A stretch of 64,000 nt of DNA from Frateuria_A sp051900425 (GCF_051900425.1 NZ_JBHZGK010000004.1:283210-347209), one strand, 5' to 3'; positions 1 through 8,233 are shown, counted from the stretch's first letter. Numbers and translations are program-made. Notes: a model not told the origin generated them from the letters alone.

Positions 1-1
1 C

Positions 2-271
2 GAGCACGACGCGCAGGCGCGTGCCGACATCTGCGCGGGCTTGGGATGGGCGGGGATCCGCCTGGACGAATCACGCAACCGCGGCGGCGCGTTGCGCATC
101 GGCACGCGCGACGCGCCCTGCGAGGTTCGCGTCATGCCCTCGGAAGAAGAGCGCCAGATCTGCCGCCACGTGCATGTGCTGCTGGCCGGCGCGGGCGATC
201 AGCGCGAGGACAGCGCCTCGTCCCCGCCACCGCAGTCGCCAAGCAGTTTCGACGCCTGCAACCAGGCCTGA
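2..271 (+). CDS. ackA: Acetate kinase, C-terminal fragment (5' end outside window)
   Basis: Frame 2 is open from the window edge to a TGA at 269-271 and gives the last 89 residues. They match the end of acetate kinase: a GLGWAGIRLDE segment, then EVRVMPSEEERQICRHV, which is the family's usual 'V.VIPTDEE..IARH' tail. The enzyme interconverts acetate plus ATP with acetyl phosphate plus ADP in the cytosol. The catalytic core lies upstream of the window. The final 20 or so residues (GDQREDSASS...) form a low-complexity tail past the usual family end and run into the convergent L,D-transpeptidase gene, overlapping it by 73 bp. Confidence 0.85.
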   Translation, partial: EHDAQARADICAGLGWAGIRLDESRNRGGALRIGTRDAPCEVRVMPSEEERQICRHVHVLLAGAGDQREDSASSPPPQSPSSFDACNQA

Positions 272-897
272 TCGGGGTAGTAGGCGAAGACCACCGAGTG
301 GTCGGCGATCGCATCGATCAGCTTGTGTGCCACGCCCGCGCGCACCGCCGGGCAGCCCCAGCTGCGGCCCAGCCTGCCCTGGCTCTGTGCAAAGGCCTCG
401 CTCACGTAGTTCGCACCGTGGATCACGATCGCGCGCTCCTCGGCGCGGTCGTTGAAGCGCCCGTCGATACCCTTGAGCCGCAGCGAATAACCGTTGTGCC
501 CGGTGTAGGTACCGTCGGTGACGAAGGTGCCCAGGCTCGACATCAGGCTGCCCGGCTGGTTGGAAAAGCGCGTCGCCATGTTGTCGCCGCTGTTGCGCCC
601 GTGCGCGACGCGCTCGTGGAACAACAGCCGCGGTTGCTGGCCGAGCTGGAACACCCACAACCTGGGCGTGGTGGAAGGCAGCGAATAGTCGATCACGCTG
701 AGCGTGTTCGTCGGCATGGTCCGTTGCACGCAAGTCAGCGCCTGCGACGCCAGCGCCAGCACTTTGGGATTGGCCTTGGGGGCCGCATGGCTCAGGGCCT
801 GGGCCAGGACGTCGGCGGTGGTGGGAGACGCGCCGGCCGCCAGAGGGGCGAGCAATAGCGCAGCGACGGCAAGGCGTCGGACAAATGCGGTGAGCAT
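199..897 (-). CDS. Exported murein L,D-transpeptidase catalytic-domain protein (YkuD_2 type)
   Basis: A 232-residue protein with a clear N-terminal signal peptide (two Arg, then an Ala/Leu-rich core; likely cleavage near residue 23 after AGA). The C-terminal half carries a YkuD_2-like active site: IVIHGANYVS (His about 160) and RSWGCPAV (Cys about 182), the His/Cys pair used to attack peptidoglycan stem peptides. The predicted site of action is the periplasm, cross-linking or anchoring murein. It is followed by a second transpeptidase gene of a different subfamily on the same strand with 56 bp between them. Its 3' end overlaps the convergent acetate kinase gene. Family assignment is confident; the in vivo substrate is not known. 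Confidence 0.85.
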   Translation of the reverse strand: MLTAFVRRLAVAALLLAPLAAGASPTTADVLAQALSHAAPKANPKVLALASQALTCVQRTMPTNTLSVIDYSLPSTTPRLWVFQLGQQPRLLFHERVAHGRNSGDNMATRFSNQPGSLMSSLGTFVTDGTYTGHNGYSLRLKGIDGRFNDRAEERAIVIHGANYVSEAFAQSQGRLGRSWGCPAVRAGVAHKLIDAIADHSVVFAYYPDQAWLQASKLLGDCGGGDEALSSR

Positions 898-953
898 GGA
901 CGGTAAGGCTTAGCAAAAAAAACAAGCTTGCCGCGCTCCGCCTTAACAAAGTG

Positions 954-1997
954 CTAGGGGTGTCCGGGCGCTTTCCGGGGAACCGCCTCCCTCGCCTCCA
1001 GCAGCGTGCCGTAGGGCACCGGCTGGCCGCCGCGCGCCGGCAGGTCCATGACCAGCACCGTGGTCCCGACCGCAATGCGCGCACGCAGCTGTGCGCCGAA
1101 CGCGTCGGGGACGCTGAGTTCGCCAGCCAGCGCGCGGGGCGCGGGAGCCGGGCCCTCGCCGAGCACGCGGTAGGCCGACCACAGCCCGCCGTCACCTTCG
1201 GCGGCGCCGGCGGAAGTACCGGCGCGCCGGACATAGAGCAGCATGCCTCCCACGGAGAAACCTTCCGGCACCTCCAGCGGCGTGCTCGCGATCAGCCTTC
1301 CCGACTGCAGCACGAAGAGCGCCCGGTCGTGCGTGCTTGCCACGACGCTGACCGGTCCGCCGTCGTCGGGCGGCCAGAGCGAGCCTTCCCCGCCTGGGTG
1401 GGCCGCGCCTTCCAGGCCCAGGGGGGCGATGGCCGCGGGGTGATTGATCTCCGGCGGCGCCACACGCTGGTCGGTCACGACCACCACGGTCCCGCGCGGG
1501 CTGGCTTCGAACAGGCGCTCGGCGAAGCTCTCCGGCAGGCGGATGCACCCGTGCGAGGCGGGATGCCCCGGCAGCGTGCCGGCGTGAAGCGCGAGCCCGT
1601 CCCAGGTCAGGCGCTGCATGTAGGGCATCGGCGCGTTGTCGTACAGATTGGAATGATGGACGCGTTCCTTCTGCAGGATCGTGTAGACACCGGTCGGAGT
1701 CTCGTAGCCGCTGCGTCCGGAGCTGATGCGGCTGGCGCCGATCGCCACGCCGTTGCGGTAGACGTAGATGCGCTGTTCGTCGAGGCTGACCAGCATCACC
1801 ATCGGACCCACCGGGGCCAGTTCGGGACGCCAGAACGGCTGGTTCGCGGCGCGGCTCGCCGGCAGCCACGCCAGGAGCGCCATGACGCTCCAAAGCAACG
1901 TGAGCAGGGCGCGGCAAACCGGGCCGCGCCGCGGCACCATTGCTCGATCGAGCTTGTCGAAACCTTCCACGGGCATCTCGCGTTGAGCCGGACTCAT
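954..1997 (-). CDS. Exported L,D-transpeptidase (YkuD domain) with C-terminal extension
   Basis: The frame opens at 1997 (347 aa). The more likely start is the Met at residue 20 (about 1940), because residues 20-51 then form a normal signal peptide (basic MVPRR, hydrophobic core, ASRA). The YkuD catalytic region covers about residues 65-175, with LHAGTLPGHPASHGCIRLP holding His138, His149 and catalytic Cys151. About 170 residues follow, ending in a segment around VGTTVLVMDLPARGG that resembles a second, degenerate YkuD-like end and lacks a catalytic Cys. The predicted role is periplasmic peptidoglycan 3-3 cross-linking or lipoprotein attachment. It lies just upstream of another transpeptidase on the same strand, so the two may be co-transcribed. 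Confidence 0.85.
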   Translation of the reverse strand: MSPAQREMPVEGFDKLDRAMVPRRGPVCRALLTLLWSVMALLAWLPASRAANQPFWRPELAPVGPMVMLVSLDEQRIYVYRNGVAIGASRISSGRSGYETPTGVYTILQKERVHHSNLYDNAPMPYMQRLTWDGLALHAGTLPGHPASHGCIRLPESFAERLFEASPRGTVVVVTDQRVAPPEINHPAAIAPLGLEGAAHPGGEGSLWPPDDGGPVSVVASTHDRALFVLQSGRLIASTPLEVPEGFSVGGMLLYVRRAGTSAGAAEGDGGLWSAYRVLGEGPAPAPRALAGELSVPDAFGAQLRARIAVGTTVLVMDLPARGGQPVPYGTLLEAREAVPRKAPGHP

Positions 1998-2086
1998 CCT
2001 CGTTCACCAGGAGCCGGATCCGGTTGACCAGGATCAACAGGGGACCGCGGTGGTCGCCGGGGGTTCAGCGCCGCTGGCCCGCGGGG

Positions 2087-2737
2087 TCAACCGTGCCGGT
2101 CCGCATCCGGCGGCCGGGCGACCGGCAGGCGCCAGCCGTAGCGGATGGCCATGAAGCGCAGGCCGAAGCACAGGCCGGCGCCGGTCAGCGTGGTGGCCGT
2201 GGGCGGCATGTGCAGCATGTCGCCCACCACCACCACGCCGGCGCCTGCCAGCGCGGCCACCGCGTAGAGCTCGGCACGCAGCACGGTGGGGATGTCCGAC
2301 ACCAGCACGTCGCGCAGCATGCCGCCACCGATGCCGGTGAGCATGCCCAGCAGCGCAGCCATGCCGGGCGGCAGGTCGTAGGCGAGCGCTTTCTGCGCGC
2401 CGGCCACCGCGAACAGGGCCAGGCCAGCGGCGTCCGAGAGCTGCATCGGATTGCGCATCCGCTCGATGTCGGCGTAGCGGAAGAAAGTCAGCAGACCGGC
2501 GAGCAGGGAGACGCCGAGGTAGCGCCAGTCCTCGATGGCTGCCGGCGGCGTGGCGCCGATCAGCAGGTCGCGGGTGATGCCGCCGGCGCTGCTGGCGGCG
2601 AAGGAGAGCACCAGCACGCCGAAGAGATCCAGTCCGCGCCGCACGGCGACCAGCGCGCCGCTCAACGCGAACACGAACGTGCCGAAGAGGTCGAGCACCA
2701 GCAGCAGCGTGTGCAGGGCGCGCGTCGTGTCGATCAT
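2087..2737 (-). CDS. TRIC-type trimeric intracellular cation channel family protein (UPF0126)
   Basis: A 216-residue integral membrane protein of about seven helices built from two homologous halves. Each half has the family's glycine-rich kink followed by Arg-Asp: SSAGGITRDLL (residues 49-59) and TGIGGGMLRDVL (134-145). This is the hallmark of bacterial TRIC channels (formerly UPF0126, E. coli YadS). They are homotrimeric monovalent cation channels of the inner membrane; the bacterial physiological role is unclear. The ATG at 2735-2737 is the only sensible start before the first helix. The gene is separated from the transpeptidase genes by about 90 bp and backs onto a repeat block upstream. 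Confidence 0.85.
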   Translation of the reverse strand: MIDTTRALHTLLLVLDLFGTFVFALSGALVAVRRGLDLFGVLVLSFAASSAGGITRDLLIGATPPAAIEDWRYLGVSLLAGLLTFFRYADIERMRNPMQLSDAAGLALFAVAGAQKALAYDLPPGMAALLGMLTGIGGGMLRDVLVSDIPTVLRAELYAVAALAGAGVVVVGDMLHMPPTATTLTGAGLCFGLRFMAIRYGWRLPVARPPDADRHG

Positions 2738-3501
2738 TGCCAGACCCCGTTTCGCCTCCGTTTCGCTCGCGCCAGCTTAAAGCAGGCGGTGCGAATGGCG
2801 TTCCTCCTCCGTCCGGGAGCGCCGCGATCGGCGTCGAGTCGCAGAGGAAAGCTCGACCGCCTCGAGCGGACGTCATCCCCGCGACAGCGCCGATGAGCTC
2901 CCTCTGTCCTCCGGGCGGACGGTCGGGGTGAGGGGCCAGGGCTCGTCTGAAACCTCGGCAGACGAGCTTGGGTTTCTGTCGCCGCACAAACGGTTTCGAG
3001 GCAAGCCTTGACCCCTCACCCCAGCCCTCTCCCCTGAGGGGAGAGGGAGTCGATGAGGGAGCCTGGAGTACTCGCGTTGTGCGTGGGTCGCGTGGGGGCA
3101 CGCCACGGTTGGAACGCTCGGGTTCGAGGCCATAGGGCACTGGCGCAGACGAGCTCCCTCTCCCCGCCGGGGAGAGGGAGCCGACGAGGGAGCTTGGAGT
3201 ACTCGCGCTGTGCGTGGGTCGCGTGGGGCACGCCATGGTTGGAACGCTTGGGGTGCGAGGCCATAGGGCACTGGCGCAGACGAGCTCCCTCTCCCCACCG
3301 GGGAGAGGGTTGGGGTGAGGGGCCGGGGCTCGCCTCAAACCTCGGCAGACGAGCTTGGTTTTCTGTCGCCACACAACCGATTCCCGAGGCAAGCCCTGGT
3401 CCATCGCCCCGCCCTCCCTGGCGGGAAGAGGGAGTAGGTGGCGCCGCGCCGCTTTGCCGCGCCGCCTGGAGCCCACTCCACAGTTGAGTGGCCGCAGCGC
3501 G
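2738..3501. repeat. Non-coding repeat block with 131-bp tandem duplication
   Basis: No convincing gene lies in these 764 bases. A palindrome, CTCTCCCC-NNN-GGGGAGAG, occurs at 3027-3045, 3158-3176 and 3289-3307. The constant 131-bp spacing marks two tandem copies of a 131-bp unit (3027-3157 and 3158-3288) plus the start of a third. The copies differ at only a few positions. A second direct repeat flanks them: 2924-3007 and 3311-3395 share a segment around ACCTCGGCAGACGAGCTTGG. The same palindrome recurs at 15299-15317, so this is a dispersed extragenic element. The promoter for copL-copAB must lie at the right-hand end. Confidence 0.8.
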
Positions 3502-3900
3502 ATGGCTACGCTGCGGAACATGGTCGTGTTCCTGCGCTCCCGTCGTCGTCTGCGTTGCCGGTCGGCCATGGCCCTGTTCGCGTGGCTGATGCTTGCGGTG
3601 GCGCCGTTCGTCGCGTGGCCGCCCATGGCGTCTGCGCAGCCGATGGCGACGCCGGACGCCCACGCGTCGCACGCCTCGATGCCCATGGACGGTGCCGGTT
3701 GCTGTGACGGCCACGCGGGCATGCCCGATCGCTCCGCCACGCCGGCCTGCCAGTGCGCCCTGCCCTGCGCCGGCGTTTTGCCGTCCACCCCGGCCGGGCT
3801 TGCGGCCCTGCCGCTCATCCGCGCCGGTTACGCGCCGCCGCATCCGATCGAGGCGCCCCTCTCCGGCTTCGCACCGCCCCTGCGACCACCGCTGGCCTGA
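3502..3900 (+). CDS. CopL-like small exported Cys/His/Met-rich copper protein
   Basis: The open frame extends upstream, but the ATG at 3502 is the sensible start because residues 12-46 then form a signal peptide (RSRRRLRCR, hydrophobic core, cleavage near ASA/QP). The 132-residue product has a short potential metal-binding stretch (HASHASMPMDGAGCCDGH, then CQCALPC) with Cys at 67, 68, 83, 85 and 89. The position directly upstream of copA and copB matches copL in the Xanthomonas copLAB operon, where CopL is needed for copper-responsive expression. No sequence comparison was possible, so the name rests on context, size and composition. It could equally be a DUF2946-type protein. Confidence 0.65.
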   Translation: MATLRNMVVFLRSRRRLRCRSAMALFAWLMLAVAPFVAWPPMASAQPMATPDAHASHASMPMDGAGCCDGHAGMPDRSATPACQCALPCAGVLPSTPAGLAALPLIRAGYAPPHPIEAPLSGFAPPLRPPLA

Positions 3901-3990
3901 CCCTGCGTCGGTCCTGATCGCCATGCGCGCCGCCGGTGCGCTGGCGCGTGTTCCTGCGCGTCCCCTGGATGCGCTTGCCAGAGTGGTTCC

Positions 3991-5769
3991 ATGAAACAGC
4001 TTTCCGCTTTACCGACGGCCGGCCTGTCGCGCCGTCGCTTCGTGCAGGGCCTTGCCGTGGGTGGCGTGGCCGCGGGGTTGGGGCTGGTGCGTCCCGCCCG
4101 CGCACGGGCCGGTGTCCAACCGCCAGGCGTGCTTGCCGGCACCGATTTCCAGTTGGACGTCGGGCGGACCCAGGTCAACTACACCGGCCGCCCGCGCCTG
4201 GCCACCACCGTCAACGGCAGCCTTCCGGGGCCGCTGCTGCGCTGGAAGGAAGGCACCACCGTAACGCTGCGCGTCGCCAACCATCTGCACGAAGCGACCT
4301 CGATCCACTGGCACGGCATCGTGCTGCCGTTCGACATGGACGGCGTGCCTGGCCTCTCCTTCGACGGCATCGCGCCGGGCGAGACCTTCACCTACCGCTT
4401 CGACGTGCGCCAGGCGGGCACCTACTGGTACCACGCCCATTCGCATTTCCAGGAGCAGACCGGGCTGTTCGGCGCGCTGGTGATCGACCCGGCAGGGCCC
4501 GAGCGCCATGGGGTCGACCGCGACTACGTGGTGATGCTGAACGACTGGACCGACGAGGACCCCACGCGCATCTACACGCGCCTGAGGAAGCGCAGCGACT
4601 ACTACAACCTCCACCAGCCCACCGTGCCGGACTTCCTGCGCGACGCGCGCCAGCACGGCCTGGGCGAAGCGCTCGCCATGCGCCGGATGTGGAACCGCAT
4701 GCGCATGAACCCGACCGACCTGGCCGACGTCGGCGGCGCCGCCTACACCTATCTGATCAACGGCATGGCGCCGGCCGGCAACTGGACGGCGCTGTTCCGG
4801 CCGGGCGAACGGATCCGCCTGCGCTTCATCAACGGCTCGGCCTCGACCATCTTCGACGTCCGCATCCCCGGGCTGGCGATGACCGTCGTGGCCGCCGATG
4901 GCCAGGACGTCGCGCCGGTGCCGGTGGACGAGTTCCGCATCTCGGTGGCGGAGACCTACGACGTGATCGTGGAGCCGCAGGACGCGCGCGCCTACACCCT
5001 GTTCGCCCAGTCGATCGACCGCACCGGCTACGCCCGCGGCACGCTCGCGCCGCGCGAGGGCATGCAGGCGGACGTACCGTCGATGGATGCGCGCGTGTGG
5101 CTCGGGATGCAGGACATGATGGGGGAGATGCAGCACGGCGCCCCTCGCCCCGAGGAAAAGGGGGTGGGGATGCAGGTTCGGGCGAGCCACGACCACCATG
5201 CTTCAGCCACCCCCTCGCCCGCCCTTCGGGCACCCTCTGCCGACGGGCGAGGGGTCAACCACGCGCGCACCGAATACGGCCCGACCGTCGACATGCGCGT
5301 GGACATGCCCCGCACCAACCTCGACGACCCCGGCATAGGCCTGCGCGACAACGGCCGGCGCGTACTCACTTACGCGGACCTGCGTTCACTCGATCCGCCA
5401 CCCGACGCGCGAGAACCCGAGCGCGAGATCGAGCTGCACCTCACCGGCAACATGGAGCGCTTCCTGTGGTCGTTCGACGGCGTTCCGTTCTCCGACGCCC
5501 GGCCGATCCATTTCCGCAAGGGCGAGCGCCTGCGGATCGTGCTGGTCAACGACACGATGATGAACCACCCGATCCACCTGCACGGCATGTTCAGCGACCT
5601 GGAGGACGCGGCCGGCAACGTGCTGGTGCGCAAGCACACCATCAACGTGCAGCCGGCGCAGCGCATCAGCTACCGCGTAACCGCCGACAACCCGGGGCGC
5701 TGGGCTTACCACTGCCACCTGCTCTACCACATGGAGGCGGGCATGTTCCGCGAGGTCGTGGTGTCATGA
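3991..5769 (+). CDS. copA: CopA family copper-resistance multicopper oxidase
   Basis: A 592-residue periplasmic multicopper oxidase. It starts with a Tat signal (SRRRFVQG at residues 13-20, then a Gly/Ala-rich core). All copper-ligand motifs are present: HWHG (106-109), WYHAHSH (146-152), HPIHLHG (about 526-532) and YHCHLLYHMEAGM (about 572-584), so the type 1 and trinuclear copper sites look intact. It should oxidise Cu(I) and/or sequester copper. Oddly, residues of about 384-421 are encoded by DNA resembling the extragenic palindromic repeats of this genome (5141-5254); this reads through in frame as a Pro/Ala/Gly-rich loop before the third cupredoxin domain. copB overlaps its stop codon by 4 bp (ATGA). 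Confidence 0.95.
   Translation: MKQLSALPTAGLSRRRFVQGLAVGGVAAGLGLVRPARARAGVQPPGVLAGTDFQLDVGRTQVNYTGRPRLATTVNGSLPGPLLRWKEGTTVTLRVANHLHEATSIHWHGIVLPFDMDGVPGLSFDGIAPGETFTYRFDVRQAGTYWYHAHSHFQEQTGLFGALVIDPAGPERHGVDRDYVVMLNDWTDEDPTRIYTRLRKRSDYYNLHQPTVPDFLRDARQHGLGEALAMRRMWNRMRMNPTDLADVGGAAYTYLINGMAPAGNWTALFRPGERIRLRFINGSASTIFDVRIPGLAMTVVAADGQDVAPVPVDEFRISVAETYDVIVEPQDARAYTLFAQSIDRTGYARGTLAPREGMQADVPSMDARVWLGMQDMMGEMQHGAPRPEEKGVGMQVRASHDHHASATPSPALRAPSADGRGVNHARTEYGPTVDMRVDMPRTNLDDPGIGLRDNGRRVLTYADLRSLDPPPDAREPEREIELHLTGNMERFLWSFDGVPFSDARPIHFRKGERLRIVLVNDTMMNHPIHLHGMFSDLEDAAGNVLVRKHTINVQPAQRISYRVTADNPGRWAYHCHLLYHMEAGMFREVVVS
5141..5254. repeat. Palindromic repeat-like insertion inside copA
   Basis: Positions 5211-5220 (CCCCTCGCCC) and 5245-5254 (GGGCGAGGGG) are perfect inverted arms. 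The interior holds CGCCCTTCGGGCACC, the same core found in the extragenic palindromes near 21546, 21671 and 36847. A second, degenerate GC-rich arm (CCCCTCGCCCCGAGG) lies at 5142-5156. The element is in frame and adds about 38 codons to copA. Confidence 0.6.
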
Positions 5770-6779
5770 GCCGCCCCATGCTCGCTTCACTGGCACTGGT
5801 CGCCTGCATGGCCGGCGCCCAGGCCCAGGAAATGCCGGACATGGACATGGGCGCCATGCCCGGCATGGATCATCACGCCATACCCGCCGCAGCCTCGCCG
5901 GCGGGCGCCGGGCAGGAGCCGCACGCGCCGGCCCGCCACGACCCGATGTCGATCCCGGCGGACGATCACCACCCGATGCACGAGGCCGCCACGCCTGCGC
6001 AGCATCGGCACGCGCCGGCCACGCGCTACCCATCCGCGCCCATGCATCACGACATGGGGCCCGCGCAGGGCGGCACCCCACCGCCGGACGCGCGCGAGCC
6101 CGACTATTCCGATGGCCTGCACGCGAGCCCCATGCACGGCATCGACATGGCGATGGGAGAAGACCCGCGCTTCGCCGTGCTGCATGTCGACCGCCTGGAG
6201 GCGGTACACACAGCGCGTGGCGACGGCCAGCAGTGGGACATCCAGGGTGGCTACGGCGACAGCCGCGACAAGCTGTGGCTGCGCAGCGAGGGCGAACGCA
6301 GTGGCGGCCGGCTCGAGGCGGCCGACGTCGAGCTGCTCTGGCAGCACGCCGTGGCCGCTTTCTGGGATACCCAGCTCGGCGTGCGCACGGACACGGGCGG
6401 AGGCCCGGGCCGCCAATGGATAGCCTTCGGCGTCCAGGGCCTCGCGCCGTACTGGTTCGAGCTGGAAGCGACCGGCTACGTCGGCCCGGCCGGCCGCACC
6501 GCCGCACGCCTGCGCGCCGACTACGAACTGCTGTTCACCCAGCGCCTGGTGCTGCAGCCGGAGCTGGAGCTCAACGCGTACGGCAAGGCGGACCCGGCGC
6601 GCCGCCTTGGCAGCGGCCTGTCGGACGTCGCCCTGGGGTTACGCCTGCGCTACGAGATCCGGCGCGAGGTGGCGCCTTACGTCGGCGGGGTATGGACGCG
6701 CCGGTTCGGGAGCGCGGCCGACCACGACCGGCGCCCGTTCGAATGGCAGTGGGTGGCCGGCGTACGCATCCGCCTGTAG
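5766..6779 (+). CDS. copB: CopB family outer-membrane copper-resistance protein
   Basis: The ATG at 5766 overlaps the copA stop codon (ATGA), which indicates translational coupling. The 337-residue product has a signal peptide (MSRPMLASLALVACMAGAQA). About 95 residues rich in Met and His follow (EMPDMDMGAMPGMDHH and similar), typical copper-binding repeats. From about residue 120 onward comes the CopB domain: amphipathic beta strands (LDVAL.LRLRYEIRREVAPYVG) ending in the aromatic/basic barrel strand VAGVRIRL. CopB sits in the outer membrane and works with CopA in copper tolerance. The in-frame opening that reaches back to 3936 overlaps copA and is not used. Confidence 0.93.
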   Translation: MSRPMLASLALVACMAGAQAQEMPDMDMGAMPGMDHHAIPAAASPAGAGQEPHAPARHDPMSIPADDHHPMHEAATPAQHRHAPATRYPSAPMHHDMGPAQGGTPPPDAREPDYSDGLHASPMHGIDMAMGEDPRFAVLHVDRLEAVHTARGDGQQWDIQGGYGDSRDKLWLRSEGERSGGRLEAADVELLWQHAVAAFWDTQLGVRTDTGGGPGRQWIAFGVQGLAPYWFELEATGYVGPAGRTAARLRADYELLFTQRLVLQPELELNAYGKADPARRLGSGLSDVALGLRLRYEIRREVAPYVGGVWTRRFGSAADHDRRPFEWQWVAGVRIRL

Positions 6780-7084
6780 ATCGGCGGGGCACTCAGCAGT
6801 GTCATCATCGGACGGACCCTGCCATGCCTGCGAGTGCTCCGTGCCCCGATCCGCCTCTCAAGGCGCGCTCGGCGACACCGCGCGCGGAATCCGCATGGAA
6901 GTTGCGGCTGTTCAACGCCTTCGGGGCGCCGGAGCTGCGCCAGGCCATCGCGGCCCTGGCGTTGCGACCGGGCATGCGCCGAGCTCGCGCGCCTGTGCAA
7001 GCGCAGCGCGCCGGCGACGCGCTGCGGCGCCCGGACTTCCACTTGCTGCAGAGCCTCACGCTCGCTGTCGGCACGCCTGACGGT

Positions 7085-7543
7085 TCATTTCCCCTTGTCC
7101 TCCAGGTCGGCAATCAAGGCCTTCATTTCGCCGATCTCGCGCCGCTGCGACGCAATGATCCCGTCCGCCAGTCGACGCACACGCGGGTCGGAGATGCCGG
7201 CGCGCTCGCTGGTCAGGATGGCGATGGAATGGTGCGGAATCATCGCCCGCATGTAGGCCACGTCGCCCACCGTCGCCTGGCTTCGCGCCAGGTACCACGC
7301 ACCGAAGAAGACAACGAGCGCGCCGACGATGATGCCGGTATTGATGTCCCGCCTGGGATACATGCGCCACATGAAGCCCAACATGATGATCGTCATCGCC
7401 GCGCCCATGACCAATGCCATGTAGGCGCGCGTCTGGCTCCAGTAAACGTGGGACCACTGCTCGGCGGTGAAGTACATGAGGGCGAACATCACCACAGTGG
7501 AGGCCGTGACCATGGCCGCAAAAGATCCATAACCCGCTTTCAT
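7085..7543 (-). CDS. DUF305 domain membrane protein
   Basis: The ATG at 7541-7543 is preceded by a strong ribosome site (GGGAGAG), so the longer upstream frame is rejected. The 152-residue product has three predicted helices (about residues 8-25, 41-60 and 69-87). A C-terminal DUF305 segment follows, with YMRAMIPHHSIAILTSERA (His104-His105) and a helical tail. DUF305 proteins are ferritin-like four-helix proteins often found beside copper and heavy-metal resistance genes, and the His pair suggests metal binding. It is convergent with copB, 305 bp away. Function beyond a metal-stress link is not established. Confidence 0.85.
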   Translation of the reverse strand: MKAGYGSFAAMVTASTVVMFALMYFTAEQWSHVYWSQTRAYMALVMGAAMTIIMLGFMWRMYPRRDINTGIIVGALVVFFGAWYLARSQATVGDVAYMRAMIPHHSIAILTSERAGISDPRVRRLADGIIASQRREIGEMKALIADLEDKGK

Positions 7544-7564
7544 GACAGCTCTCCCTTTTTCATA

Positions 7565-7577
7565 GTGGTCAACGACC
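7565..7577. promoter_or_regulatory. Small inverted repeat upstream of the DUF305 gene
   Basis: TGGTC-AAC-GACCA lies 22 bp upstream of the DUF305 start codon, so it would fall near the start of the transcript or promoter. It could be an operator half-site pair. No regulator is assigned, and the five-base arms are short enough to arise by chance. Confidence 0.25.
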
Positions 7578-7785
7578 ATAGAGATGCTGCACGTCGTTGG
7601 CGCGTGAGACGTCCGGTCACGTCGCCGGCTGGAACGGAAGCGCTGACCCTGAACCACGAGCGACCCGCCCGTCCGCACGGCACATGCGACAAGCGTTCTT
7701 AATGCATCGGCAGCCCTCTCTTCGCGGTCCGTAGACAGCGGGGACCGGAAACTACATCCAGTTGTTTTGGAACGTGTTTCGCCCC

Positions 7786-8064
7786 ATGACCATGAACGTC
7801 CGCAGCCCCTCCACCCTCCGCCGCCACCCCGGTTTCATCCGTGACCACGACTGGACCATCAATGGTCCGGCGATCGGTCCGGAGCAGACCCCACGCTGGC
7901 CGACCGACCAGGACGCGCCGCTGGACCGTCGCCACAGCGACATCGAGTGGCCGACCGAGGACCGTCGCACGCCGCGCATCCCAGTGCCTACCCCGGAACC
8001 GGACGAAGACGACCAGTTCCCCTGGATCTCGCCCACCCAGCCGGCTACCTGCTGGCTGATCTGA
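7786..8064 (+). CDS. Small hypothetical Pro/Asp/Trp-rich protein
   Basis: A 92-residue product from the ATG at 7786 (the frame opens at a TTG at 7762; GTG 7774 and ATG 7792 are also possible). I do not recognise the family. Its composition is unlike the Arg/Ala/Pro noise of antisense frames here: it is rich in Asp, Pro, Thr and Trp, with DHDWTINGPAIGPEQTPRW, then PVPTPEPDEDDQFPW, and has no membrane segment. A strong stem-loop begins 30 bp after its stop, which supports a real transcription unit. It is probably cytosolic and intrinsically disordered. Confidence 0.5.
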   Translation: MTMNVRSPSTLRRHPGFIRDHDWTINGPAIGPEQTPRWPTDQDAPLDRRHSDIEWPTEDRRTPRIPVPTPEPDEDDQFPWISPTQPATCWLI

Positions 8065-8093
8065 CGGCAGGCGCCAGCACCGATCCCTCCCCG

Positions 8094-8119
8094 AAGGCCT
8101 GTCTCCCGCGACAGGCCTT
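8094..8119 (+). terminator. Stem-loop terminator after the small hypothetical gene
   Basis: AAGGCCTGTC at 8094-8103 and GACAGGCCTT at 8110-8119 form a perfect 10-bp stem with a TCCCGC loop. Only a short T tract follows, so this is an intrinsic-type but not strong terminator, placed between the small gene and the photolyase. Confidence 0.6.
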
Positions 8120-8233
8120 TCGCGCACCCCGGCATCCGCACGTTGAGCGAAGCCCGGCGCAACGCTAGGCTGCGCCGATGCATCCTCCCGCACACCGCGG
8201 TTGCCTCCGCCTCCGCCTCGCCGCCCGCCTGCC

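Noticed and set aside
3027..3307. The three evenly spaced palindromes as a CRISPR array
   Set aside because: The 'spacers' are copies of each other and the period is 131 bp; this is a tandem duplication, not repeat-spacer architecture.
3936..6779. A 947-codon plus-strand frame spanning copA and copB
   Set aside because: Its first two thirds are an Arg/Pro/Ala-rich shadow of copA; only the part from the ATG at 5766 is copB.
6780..7084. Open frames between copB and the DUF305 gene (for example from the ATG at 6823)
   Set aside because: The segment has a faintly protein-like stretch (L-F-N-A-F-G-A-P-E-L-R-Q), but it runs into the antisense of DUF305, has no clear ribosome site and no recognised family. 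I see no supportable gene here.
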